Positions 35,801 through 46,659 of a stretch of DNA of 64,000 bases are shown here, piece by piece (positions within the stretch are counted from its first letter, which is position 1; every line of letters begins with the position of its first letter). This stretch comes from Anoplolepis gracilipes (Eukaryota > Arthropoda > Insecta > Hymenoptera > Formicidae). A program made the position numbers and the translations under genes. The stretch lies in the NCBI RefSeq assembly GCF_047496725.1, contig NC_132980.1, forward strand, positions 8,724,572 to 8,788,571, in the 5' to 3' direction. The notes under the pieces were generated by a model. The model searched no databases, was not told where the DNA came from, and saw only the letters and a program-made list of their open reading frames with translations.

Positions 35801-36125
35801 CGGAATGAAGAGAGAAAGAGAGAGAGAGAGAGAGAAGAAAAAAAGTGAAATAGAAAAGCGAAATATCGATAAACTGAAACAGAGAAATAAAAGCTCAAAG
35901 AAGTAGCGATTTCGGTATCGCTCCCAGGAGACGAAAACTCCTCGACATTGTACGCGAGTAATCACTTCCGGTCGAAAACATAAAATGAGAACGCAAGACA
36001 GAGAGGAGGGATACAAGAGAAACGGGTGGCGCGTCCTTGAAGCAGCAAAAGCAGAAAGATGAAGGAACAATCACGAGGGAAGGCTGGATGCCGGAGCCGT
36101 GCTTGTTCAAGAGAAAGAACGAGGA

Positions 36126-36153
36126 GGGGGGAGGAGGGAGGGAGAGGGGGGGA
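36126..36153 (+). other. G-quadruplex-type G runs
   Basis: Plus-strand runs of G5-G7 separated by A or GA, next to the GA microsatellite. Confidence 0.6.
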
Positions 36154-36204
36154 AAGGTCCTTCATTCGCAAACTATCCTCGTCGTAGCTACCTAACATTC
36201 GGAA

Positions 36205-36224
36205 AAGGAAGAGAAAGAGAAAGT

Positions 36225-36268
<44 letters not shown>

Positions 36269-36310
36269 CCTATGTGTATGTGTGTGTGTGTGTGTATGCG
36301 TGCGTGCGTA
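36205..36310. repeat. Compound microsatellite (GA)n then (GT)n
   Basis: A GA-rich tract (36205-36268) changes abruptly into a GT/GC tract (36271-36310, ending TGCGTGCGTGCG). Confidence 0.9.
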
Positions 36311-36568
36311 GCTGTTTCGCTTCAATGCTTCTCCATGGTTTTCGCGGAGGGGAGGTACAGAGAGAGATCTGCCAAGGCGGACGAGGCGACGGGGCTGGTC
36401 GTACACGAAACAGCACTTACACCCCCGCGACTGCGAACTCCCGACCCTCTTCAACCCGCTGGCCCATCTCTCGCTGACGGTCGGACTGCAGGATTGTCAG
36501 AGGTACGCTTGAACTGCGGATACCATTCTGCTATACAGCAGTGGTTTTCAGAATCCGGTATACACGCG

Positions 36569-36590
36569 ACACCGTCGACGTCGACGGTGT
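36569..36590. other. Perfect 22-bp palindrome
   Basis: Every base pairs across the centre, with GTCGACGTCGAC as core (overlapping SalI-type GTCGAC words). It lies within the possible hAT-like element. Confidence 0.9.
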
Positions 36591-36672
36591 GTGCTGGGAT
36601 ATTAACTCGGCGCGCGCGATCTCCACCGTGAATCTTACGAAATTCGCATCGTCCGGATTCTCTATCCGCGTG

Positions 36673-36702
<30 letters not shown>
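36673..36702. repeat. Poly-A tract (30)
   Basis: Longest pure A run in the window; no obvious target duplication around it. Confidence 0.9.
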
Positions 36703-36706
<4 letters not shown>

Positions 36707-37610
36707 ATACATAACAGGATATTTTTCCACTGAGATATCGATTTACGTTATTCGCGTAATTCGTGCGGCACGCATGGATTTTATCTCGGTCTCGGTATTT
36801 CAGGATTATATGAATGCTTTGCGTAGCCCCTGTACAATAATAATTTTAATATTGCACACGTAGAGCTTTGTGAGAATGTCAATGTGAATTTATATAATAT
36901 TAATACTGACGCATATGCATTATATTTGCGTATGCGATATCATCTCGCTATAACAATTTGTATACAATATTAACGTGCAGAGCGAGTATGTCATTTGAAA
37001 TAACAAATCTCATAAAGTCACTCTTGCTGTATTCGTTTGAACATAACGCGACGTTGAATCTCGCCTTTATTACACCGACTATTGCAGAGTCTAACGAATA
37101 ATTTGCAACGATACAAATACATATAATAACCGTGCAAACAGGAAAGGCGCGGTTGGCGAAGAAATAATGTATATCTCTCACGCTCGAACTTTTAATCAAG
37201 TATAACTGTCGACGATTTTGAAGTCCGATATTCACCACCTGCCACCTCCGTGCAACCTTCGGACGGCTTCAAAGTATTTAAATTTGATTAAAGATCTCTC
37301 AAGAGAGAAAGAAAGAGGGTCGGGATGACTTGGTCGGATGATTTGGAAACCACTGCTTCAACCACACTACTCGTCCGTGTCGAGGTTCGTTTAGGTGTAA
37401 CTAACCCCCCCCCCCTCCTGATTTACCATCACATCGAACCGTGCTCCGCTTAGCTACGTGCCTATACATATACACGCGCACGATTGCACGCGCGCGCGAA
37501 CGCGAAACACACATATCCGTGCGAAACTCCGTTGATACCTCCGCTACTCTACAACTCGCGTTCTTCCCGTACTTACTCGCCAAGTGGAATTCTCCCGTGG
37601 ACCGTTCCAA

Positions 37611-37656
<46 letters not shown>
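37611..37656. repeat. (CCAG)n tetranucleotide array
   Basis: About 11.5 uninterrupted CCAG units. Both strands stay open through it (SQPA/GWLA translations), which explains the long frames nearby. Confidence 0.92.
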
Positions 37657-37659
37657 GGC

Positions 37660-39900
37660 GAGCTAGGCAGCCATCTAGTCGCCCAGCCATCCAGCAACCC
37701 CGGCCGCCCCATACTCGTCGGAGCAACCTACCGACCCGAGTTGGAACCCGCTACGGCCCTGGATAATGAAAACGAATCGCTCTTCCTCCACGGCCCGCCC
37801 TTTTTCATCCTCCCTCGTCCGTACAGACACGCTCGCACGAAACACGAGGGGTTCGCGTACTCAGGTAGACACCGAGAGTCTCGTTTGTTCTCGAAAAGCT
37901 TCGGTGTGTTTTCCGCTTTCTCTCCCCTAGACATCCCGCTAAACCTGCCCGTCTGCTAATGGAAAACGTAATTGGGCCTAATGCGATCATTTTTCCGATT
38001 ACGATGCGGCTAACGTTGACGTGCGAGACGTCGTGTGCAACATGTCTATTGATACTTATCGAATCGTTTTTTTTTTTTTTTTTAAACCTGTATATACACG
38101 CGAACATTTTTTGCATGTTTATTCGATAGAAAACCTGTGAGAACGGACGTACTCTCTTTTACACCTCATAAATTTCGATAATGAGCTGAGCGAACGCGAC
38201 TGGCGAAGAGAGATTGCGCATCCGGATAGGCTTTGCCAGACGCGCATTAATAGAAATTCATAATTCAGACTAATGAAATCATCCCTTGATTATGACAGCA
38301 GCCTCAGCCTGAAATAGCAAGCGAATATTTCCAAGCTCGTTAATAAATGAAGCTCATACAAAGAACGATATCAAAGTTACTGATGGAGGCTGATAAAAAG
38401 AAATCAGCAGCCCGGGCCCCGTTTTCCGCGCCCTATTCGCCACCTCCCCTCTCCCACCGTTTTCGCGCGCTTCACAAGACAAGGCGGCGAAGTACTACGG
38501 CAAGAGGATGATGTAAATTTGTGCGTTACAGGCAGCATCGAAGTTGCTGCTACGAAGAGGATGGGTAATGAAAACGAATTGCCCTTTTCCCTACTATTTC
38601 TTGATCCTCCGTCCCCTCGTCCGTCTCTCCATCTCAACTTTTTTGACGCTCGGACAGGTTGCAGGATGAACGGGGAGAGGGGAGAGAGGAGAGACTAGAG
38701 ATATTCATTCGACGTACTCTCGGGAGACTCTCTCTTTTATGAGTTAAGAGAGAAGGAGAGGAGCTCCTTCTTTTTTTCTTCCTCTCTCCGCGTCCGTGTG
38801 CCGAGTAATATTTCGCCGTTCATTCGCAAATTGAAAAGTTTATAATAGGCGGTAACGGCGAGCAAACGGCGTTGGCCGATCGATACATAATGAACTGGCG
38901 AACAACGTAGACACGCTTAATTGAAAACTCGTAACTTTTTTCGCCCGAAAGATATTTCGAGCTGATATTTTTCCAACTTCGTCCCGCGGGCCCGCGACTC
39001 GCCAGCGAGACGTTTTTCGAAATAACATAGCTGGCCGGTGCTTAATTTTAATTTTAATGAACTCGATAACGAGTAATAACGACGGTGTAACACTCACGGT
39101 GATTTTTCAATTTCCAGCGCGACACGCGAGAACGACACTTCCCTCCTACATATATCAAACGTATGCAAGTGCTTGTGAAAAAAAAAAAAAAAAAAAATAT
39201 ATATAGTGATAATTTGTTCATAAACTGCATTCGAATTTAATATAGTACTTTGAGTGATCTCGTATCACCTTTTCAATTTTCTCAATTTTTTCTTACGTCT
39301 TTTTTTGAAATAGAAATATTTCATCGTTAAGAAATATAAGAAGAAATATAAACTGTTTTATTTTTTTGTACCTAAAGTATTCTTCAAAAGATTACACAGA
39401 ATTATAAAAGTATACTAAAAGAAATTGTATCGTTGAATCTTTATAAAAACGATGTACTTTACTTTTTTTTTTTTTTTTTAGTTAGCCATCTGTAACGAGG
39501 GCAAAAGATTATTTTCAGCATGAGTATATTTGTGAAAATGTTATCGGCAGACGTCGTTATACGAGTGAAGGGAAGAGAGAAATTATTTTTTGAAATCCCT
39601 CACTGAACCTCACATCTCTCAAGAACCTAACTATAGGGAATTCGAAATTCCACACTCGGTCGAGCGTAATACGTGAAAAAAAGGCACGTGCGAAGAATGC
39701 ACTCGAGAAAGTCGAATGTGTGTACTGCATATTTTTTGGATTTCTATGTTTCCTTTCTGCAACCCTTCGATTAGTTTGCTTGTTTTGTCACCCTCCCGGT
39801 ACTCTTGGGATACTACGTTCTAATTAGACTTACTGAACCCTCCTCACATATCCTTCGCGGTGCCTGAAGAGTTCTTCCGGTACTGTGCGCCACTCATGTT
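37660..39900. other. Non-coding islands and AT-rich spacer
   Basis: GC-moderate at 37.66-39.1 kb with GA-rich stretches at 38.66-38.77 kb; AT-rich with poly-A (39179-39197) and poly-T (about 39462-39479) at 39.15-39.5 kb. A perfect palindrome CGCGGGCCCGCG is at 38985-38996. Confidence 0.5.
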
Positions 39901-39925
39901 GGCGGAAAAATAATAATCCCATAAC

Positions 39926-39928
<3 letters not shown>

Positions 39929-39981
<53 letters not shown>

Positions 39982-39985
39982 GAGA
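39929..39985. repeat. (GA)n microsatellite
   Basis: About 28 GA units with one GG interruption. Confidence 0.92.
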
Positions 39986-40019
39986 AGAAAGGAGTTTGAA
40001 GTACGGTTGCAATAAATTG

Positions 40020-41640
40020 GCTCGTTTAATAACCGTAACTTAATTCTATCAATGCTTTTAATGCATTAAAATACGTCATTAATCAATATTAATTTCGTCA
40101 AAGTTTATTATATATTATATACGCGTTTATATTCAATTTTTTTTAACTTATATCCTTTTTTTGCAATAAATAAAATGTAAAATTCGCAATTTTTTTCATT
40201 ATATTAATTACATTTTTCCAGGATTATAATTTTTAATTATTTAATTGTACACATATAAAAGCTTTGTGCGTGCAGAGAAATATATAATTTTATATTATAT
40301 AGTTTTATTAGCATATGTAAAAAATATGCAAACGAAATAATATTTGCAAATTGTTGAAAATGGGTTATTTATCAAAATGAGCAGCAATGTCCAATTACTG
40401 ACTATTGGATTATATATAATTCATTAAATCAAACATATTTAATACATTTTTTTTTCCAAAGTACCTACATACGTATTTATATGCTTGTGTAAAAAACGCG
40501 GTGTTCTATGTATCCTCAAAAACTTTTGTCAGATTCGAATGGCACGTCAGAATCGATTAATTCGCAACACGCTCATCGTGTCGTAACAAGAAGAATGCGG
40601 ATTGGTCGTCGTGACTTTGAGAAATTCTGGCCGCGATCGATGATGGAAAACGAGATCGTCGACAGCGTTGTACGGACGGCAACCACCCTTGCCTCTGAGG
40701 GCTCGGTCGAATCAATTAAAAGCTCGCGAACCGACTGAAATTTATGCGAGAAAAATTAACAAGTCAGATGTTTCCCTTCCTGTTCTCTCGGCCGTTTGCT
40801 CGCATCACTGCTCTCATTTCTGGACGCGCGAGTCGAGGATATTAAATTAACGGCAATAATGAGATGATCATATAATTTCGCAAATATTCTACTCTTATGT
40901 CCTAATCTTTAGAATCTTTTAAAATCCTTTAAACTTACTATATGTAAAGGATCGATTCTTTGAAAAATATTACATTTCATATATTTTCGTGCACTTTTAC
41001 ATATGTACTTAATTTCAATCACGACAAAATATAAATATATAACTGCTTTATGTATGATATTAGAATTAGAATATGTATGTGCGCGCGCACCTTCATATAT
41101 TCACACATGTGTGACTGAAACTGTCTATTGTAAAGCTTATAAATCAAAGTTTATAAATGAGAATTTCGCCAAACTTTAATAACCGATAAAATGTTCATAA
41201 TAATGGTCGCGAATCAATGCATACAAAAAGACACGAATGAGATAGTTGATTACTTATTACAGTTGATATCGCCGCCAATAACTTATACTTATCCGTTTCA
41301 CGATCTTAACGTTTGTAATGGCTTAGTGTCGCGCTGTACTTTCGATCCCGTGTCCAAGTTCCTATCCCCGAATAAACAGCAGGAGCGATATCGGCACAAT
41401 TAAAGGTGAAACAGCGAGAGTACCCGGGAGGACGAGCAATTTGTACGGGTACTATTGGCACTGCGAACTTAATCCCGCTCGGCAAAGTACACGGCGAACA
41501 CGGCTCTCCGCCGATATCGGTCAGAGTAATTAATCAGTGCCATATGGTAAGCCCGAACGTCGACGGCTCGACGACGGCGAAGCAATTAATAACGTTTCCA
41601 TTATCAATCGTGCGTAGTAACCGCGATGTTTTAACTTTCC
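40020..41640. other. AT-rich spacer and GC-moderate island
   Basis: AT-rich to 40.5 kb; island at 40.5-40.85 kb with an unrecognised 76-codon ATG frame; AT-rich to 41.2 kb; island at 41.3-41.65 kb holding TAATTAATCAGTGCCATATGG, a homeodomain-rich word, but no gene. Confidence 0.45.
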
Positions 41641-41649
41641 CGCCGACAC

Positions 41650-41651
<2 letters not shown>

Positions 41652-41702
<51 letters not shown>
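41652..41702. repeat. (GA)n microsatellite
   Basis: About 25 uninterrupted GA units. Confidence 0.92.
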
Positions 41703-41704
<2 letters not shown>

Positions 41705-42740
41705 GAATTTAGTCAGCGGAGAAACGCCGTTAATAACTCTTTCTTATCGATCCTCCATCGGCAAAACTTCCACGCAGTCTATAGACAGCTCTAGAGGTGC
41801 TGAGACAACCTACCGCCCAACGCGTAAGTCCTCTTAACTGTACAGCCAGTCTTCCGCGATTTACATACCTAATTTGTTTCGCGCTTGTATTGTAGATCGC
41901 GCAGACTCGCGTAAAACGAAGAATCAGTCGTGCAACTGTAGGATTTACAACTGATATATGCGAAGTGTCTTCGGGATCGCTGACCTGAATTTCAACCACG
42001 TCAGTAATATACAAACACGCGCACAGAAATATTACGTATCACACGAGCATATAGCTCGTATTTTTGGAGAAACAATTTCAAATATAACAAGAATTTTTTT
42101 ATTTAATAAAAAAGTAAGAATGACCAAATTATATACATATATTGCACAGGCTCTCTCTGTGTATATATATAAATTTAATCTTGAAAAAAAAAACAGTTTA
42201 AAATTTGTAAAACACTGGTCTACAAAGAAATTCAGCACTTTATAAAAAAGTTAAATTTGATATCGCATTTAATTCAAAATTTTATCTATGGAACGTGAAG
42301 GTATACATACGCATATATAACGTTGTATTATCATATATCAACAATCCATGGTAAAATTTACTAATGAATGTATATGTACAACAAGACTATTGCATGTAAT
42401 GCTATAAATAGTCCAAGTTAATTACTTGGAAAGTACTCTGTGTCCTTATTCCCGGAGAAATTCCAGTTAGGTTTAAATAATCAATAACCGGTCACGCGAT
42501 GCGTACTTGCTGTTAAAATAAAAAATGGACTGCTAACTTTAGAAATGAAAGAAATTGTGTGACGATAGAAACTTTAGTTTGTTCGCATGACCGTAGAAAT
42601 GCGCGAATAAATTAATTTAATCAGGAAATGCAAGCGATTAGAGGGCATTCCAATTACGAACAATAGTGCAACGATGGCACACGTGTTCACATATACATAC
42701 GTACGCGCGCACGCACACACAAACGAGAGAAGCAAAAGGA
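41703..42740. other. Non-coding, GC-moderate then AT-rich
   Basis: GC-moderate to 42.0 kb, AT-rich at 42.05-42.5 kb, then mixed. ACACAC/CGCGCA words precede the motif cluster at 42796. No gene. Confidence 0.5.
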
Positions 42741-42789
42741 AGCACCTTACCGTTCGTAATCAAACACAATCATGGATTTGTGCCGCCTC

Positions 42790-42940
42790 GCACAGTAATT
42801 AGTGCTGAAAATTCGCGTCGAAATTACCAGGGCTATAAAATATAGCTGCTGTATGGCATAAAAGCTAATTAGTGGCACGTGTTCGCGGCAACGAGATGCA
42901 CAGGATAACTACAATTAGTAACGAATCACGGCAGCTGCGT
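42790..42940. promoter_or_regulatory. Possible developmental enhancer: three ATTAG sites plus E-boxes
   Basis: TAATTAGTG occurs twice (starting 42796 and 42866), and CAATTAGTA follows at 42912; all carry the Antp/engrailed-class homeodomain word. CACGTG (42876-42881) and CAGCTG (42932-42937) are E-boxes. Between the first two lies a 15-bp palindrome GCTATAAAATATAGC (42832-42846) containing a TATAAAA word. Motif spacing is regular (70 and 46 bp). No adjacent gene is recognised. Confidence 0.3.
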
Positions 42941-42964
42941 CGACTGAGAAGAATTCATCGAGCG

Positions 42965-43690
42965 ATAATAAAGAAAAAAAAAAAAAATAAATATTTAGGA
43001 GAACAAATTATTTTCGTTCATTAATATGGTTGCATATTTGGTTGCGAGATTTACGACAATTATTATTTTATTGGCATAAATATCAAAAGCTATCACACGT
43101 CTTACTGAATAAAGCTGATACAAAATCGTTGCTTAATCTACATTTCTCACATAATTTAATCTGATTAAGTACGAAATGTTAAAAACTATTAAAAAGTATT
43201 TTAATGTAATGCATATATGAGACTTGTGTCAATTTATTATAAAAAAGATTATCAATTATCAACAAGCACTCGTTTATTAGTATAATATTATTATATAATT
43301 AAAACTATAATTTTTGACATAACTGACGTAAATTTAATATATTAATCTTGAAAAAATTAAGAAAGTTAGACATATTGCGTGATTTTCTCTTTAGTTGGTT
43401 TTTAATTTTAACCCTCTTTTCTAAGAGAATCATCTTGGAAAAGTTTAAAGCAAAAACATGATTCGCGTCAGTGAGCAGAAGTAACATTTGCATGTTATAC
43501 GCAGGCATTAGTGTCTCGAAACGTTTTATCATATTATCTACTTCGTTAGCCGAATAATTGGATTTGCGGTTAGACAATATCCTGGCGCGGTCCCAAGGGT
43601 GTGCCGCTGCGCGCGTTTTTAGTATCATACATATACCACGATGAGTTAACACACAGTGGCTAATAAATATTCGACGATGAATGTATCGAT
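42965..43690. other. AT-rich spacer
   Basis: An A-rich run near 42972-42988, then AT-rich DNA. The 115-codon minus frame at 43305-43652 is unrecognised. Confidence 0.5.
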
Positions 43691-43699
43691 AGCTTTTCG

Positions 43700-44175
43700 T
43701 GAAATAGAAGAAGCAGAAGCAGATAATGAGAGAGAAAGCGAGAGAGGAAGAGAAACGTTACAGAGAATTATTGTAAGGGACGAGAGAATGAAATTCACCG
43801 AGCTTGATATCGCGGTCGTTACTTTTCACCCCCGTAAAATTTATTTTCCCCCTTCTCGTTCATTCGGTCGTATGCATTTTTTCGTAGGTTACACGAAAGG
43901 TTGGAAGAAGAGAAAAGATAGAAAAAGACATAGAATGCGAGGTAACATGATAGGTAGAGAAAACGAGAGAATACACGAACGAGGGGGAAAAAAAGCAGAA
44001 AGAAAAAGAAAACGTGTGCAGGAGGACCAAAGAGGGAAAAGATGAAGAGAGAGAGGCGTGGAAGAAGGAGTGGAAGAAAAAAGAAATATGGAGAAAAAGA
44101 AGGAGAGAGAAATGCGCGAAGAGAATGAAAGAGTTGAGGGGGTGGAAAGGAAGGTGGTGGAAATGCGGGCGCGTG
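43700..44175. other. Purine-rich (G+A) block on the plus strand
   Basis: About 475 bases dominated by A and G in irregular GAGAAAGAAGA words, not a pure microsatellite. The minus strand is correspondingly pyrimidine-rich and gives spurious frames rich in F, L and S. Such asymmetric DNA can form triplex structures. Confidence 0.7.
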
Positions 44176-44865
44176 AGCCGGAATCGGTGCCGTGAGGGAT
44201 TTCGAAGAAGGCAATATTTCAATCGACGTCAGATTTATCGACCTCCCGGCCACCCGACCATACGAAATGGCCGGCGCGCGCGTTACGTGCCACTTCGTGA
44301 AGTGATCTCATGCCTCTCGCGGCCACCTGGCCTGTCTGTCTGGTCGACGACTCCGTTCTGTCTGCTCTCTATCGTGTGTCATCACGTGCGAATCTCATCT
44401 TCTCACTGCTCATCTTCTCATTTTAACGACAGATTCTCGGCAGCCAATTTCTTCATCTACTTTCGGCTCGATCTACTCGTCTTAATTACCGCCCGATTCT
44501 TCGGATGTTGATCATACTTCATCATAATGCGAGCATATATAACAGTCACATTTAAAAAATCCGTTTCCCACATAAATTCTCCGATCATAAATATGTTGAG
44601 ATTTAATATTTCGCTGGATCTCGCAATAACTAACGAGAAAAATATTGAAAAGTTTGAATGTACAGGGTGTGGTTCTCTCAATTTTGTCTTGTCTCGTAAA
44701 AAGTAAATTTGATACGTTTCATACAGAAAGAAGTAATCAGCCATACCAGATGGTAATTGTTTATTACTTTGTATGTAAGTCCAACATTTCTGTCCGTTGT
44801 AAATAAAAGTCACATAAAAAGCTGCTGTTTTTAAACACCAAAATAAATGTGTTGAAATATATATG

Positions 44866-44889
44866 TCAAAAAAGACTAATCTTTTTTGA
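44866..44889. other. Short perfect hairpin
   Basis: TCAAAAAAG (44866-44874) and CTTTTTTGA (44881-44889) with a 6-base loop. On the plus strand it resembles a stem followed by T-poor sequence; role unknown. Confidence 0.6.
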
Positions 44890-45507
44890 AAAAAAAATAT
44901 TAATTGTACAAATTAAAAGAGAAAATTATTTGTTGAAAAAAATATAAATTAATCTACATTAATAGTATTTGAAACTGACATTTCGATGGCAAAATCGCAT
45001 CTTATTAATCACAACAATTAAACAATACAGAAGTTCCGCTGTAGTTTCGTCTTTAGAGCTTACAGTTCAGCTCGATGTAAAGCCGGGATAAAGTTCACCT
45101 TATAACGTTACTTTCACGTAACAATTGCAAATAGTATTGCAAGCCCCGGTATATAAGATTATTGTTATAGTTACTATTATCACCGCAACACGTTAAGATA
45201 ATCCGTGCACACATATCTAGTTCCGAAACATTTCGCAATTTCTCGGCATACTAAGTAGAGAAGCTTCGCTACCAAACATTCTCTCTCACTATTTTCATTC
45301 GCTCGCGAATCATTTGATATGAGTGGCGACAGTGTCACATGCAAATTTAACCGTACATATTTAAACGATCCGATAATAGGATCGCATCGCTGTCGATATT
45401 TCAAACATGACACCGAGATTCGTAGTTTATTCGCCCGATATTCAACCGATTGCCACGAGCGGGGCGATAAGCAGGCGAGACGACATTCGAAGAACAATCG
45501 CAACAAG

Positions 45508-45530
45508 AAAAAAAAAAAAAAAAAAAAAAA
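45508..45530. repeat. Poly-A tract (23)
   Basis: Uninterrupted A run. Confidence 0.9.
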
Positions 45531-45659
45531 GAATCGGGAAACAAAAATCCAAAAGCAACACACACAGAATCTATTTGATCGCGCGGGAGGGTAGCGAATG
45601 CGGCGCGTTCGAGTATGTGGATTGGGTTGTTGCACATAAGAGGTTGCTCGAGGCGTTAT

Positions 45660-45780
45660 GGGATTCTGCGATAGAGAGAGACGGGGAGGAAGGTGTGCGA
45701 CGAGATGGAAGGAGAATATGGGAAAGAGAACGCGCAGAACAAGACGGAGAAGACGAGCGAAGGAGAGACGCGGAGTGAAA
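45660..45780. other. Purine-rich stretch
   Basis: GA-rich DNA (AGAGAGAGACGGGGAGGAAGG and similar). Together with the C/T-rich block from 45915 it gives a sharp change of strand bias. Confidence 0.6.
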
Positions 45781-45914
45781 CGCGACGGGAAGAACCGCGA
45801 TGCTCCGGATTGGCACGAAGAGGGTTGAGGCTGCTGCTAGCTGCGCTTCGGCAACTTGGCGGGGTTCGGCGAAGCATTGAAATTGCAAATGCGCATTATG
45901 GATATTTCCCTATA

Positions 45915-46640
45915 GAGGGTCGAATGCCTCTCTCTCCCCTCGCACGGTCTCATGCCACGTTTCTCGCTCTTTCTCATTCCGCCAGCCACCTCCCCTCGCT
46001 CTCTTCAAGCTCCCCCTCTCGTTTTCTCTCCTTACATGCATCAGTTCATCCCCCCCCCCCTCTCGCTCTTTCTCTCTTGCTCTTTCTTTTCATCTATCGC
46101 GTATCGCATATTTCTCTGCGTTACACTCTCTCATCGCATCCTTCCTTATCCTCTCCCACTCTCTTCTTTCTGGAATCTTGTGCTCTCACCCTTCTTTCTT
46201 TGTTTCTCCTTCCCTCTTTCTTTCTTTTTCTCGCAAAACGGAAGCATACGCGGAAAAGCGTAGACAGTCGCTCTCATTTCCCGTGTCCCATTCCTGCCTA
46301 TCTCTGTGACATTCTCACTTCGTACGTGGATTGTTTTCCCTCCTCGTTCTATCGCTTTCCCCCGGTGGAAAGCCCCGCTTCCGGACCTCTTTCTTTCCTC
46401 GATTTCTCGCTTTGCTGTCCCTTTGTTTCACCCTTCTCTTATCTTTCCATCTCTTGTATATCCTACCAGTTTCATATCCATGCAAATACACATTCGTATT
46501 CTCGTTACACGCATCGCGTTACGAGCCTTATCACCTCGAGGCCGTATCCGATTCACGCACTGTGAACCTTGACTATTTCATCACCTTTACACTATCTTTC
46601 TTGCCTTCATTCATCCTCATCACGCGCTTTCGCCCGCTTG
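45915..46640. other. Pyrimidine-rich (C+T) block on the plus strand
   Basis: About 700 bases strongly enriched in C and T (TCTCTCCCCTCGC, CTCTTTCTCTCTTGC, a C-run near 46051). A 290-codon frame is open through it from a GTG codon at 45693, but the translation is low-complexity S/L/F/P and has no domain. This is best read as degenerate simple sequence. Confidence 0.65.
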
Positions 46641-46659
46641 TCTCTTTTGACGTACTTCT

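Larger units (their letters stand above)
36539..37355. mobile_element. Possible hAT-like element, 817 bp, non-autonomous
   Basis: CAGTGGTTTTCAGAATCCGG at 36539 faces an inverted relative at the other end, whose reverse complement from 37355 starts CAGTGGTTTCCAAATCATCC. The two share about 17 of 20 bases allowing a small gap, and CAGTGGTT is a known start for hAT transposon ends. A perfect 22-bp palindrome sits 30 bases inside the left end, as subterminal transposase sites can. Against it: the flanking 8 bases (CTATACAG and CTTCAACC) do not match, and no transposase frame is present. It could be an old element or a chance pairing. Confidence 0.35.

Noticed and set aside
37441..37959. 172-codon plus frame
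   Set aside because: Starts at GTG and stays open because the (CCAG)n array has no stop in any frame.
40508..40738. 76-codon ATG-started frame
   Set aside because: Unrecognised and short, with no supporting promoter or splice signals.
41406..41837. 143-codon plus frame in GC-moderate DNA
   Set aside because: Starts at GTG and ends in the (GA)n array; no known domain.
45693..46565. 290-codon plus frame, the longest in the window
   Set aside because: It starts at GTG and lies mostly in the C/T-rich block; the product is low-complexity S/L/F/P with no domain.
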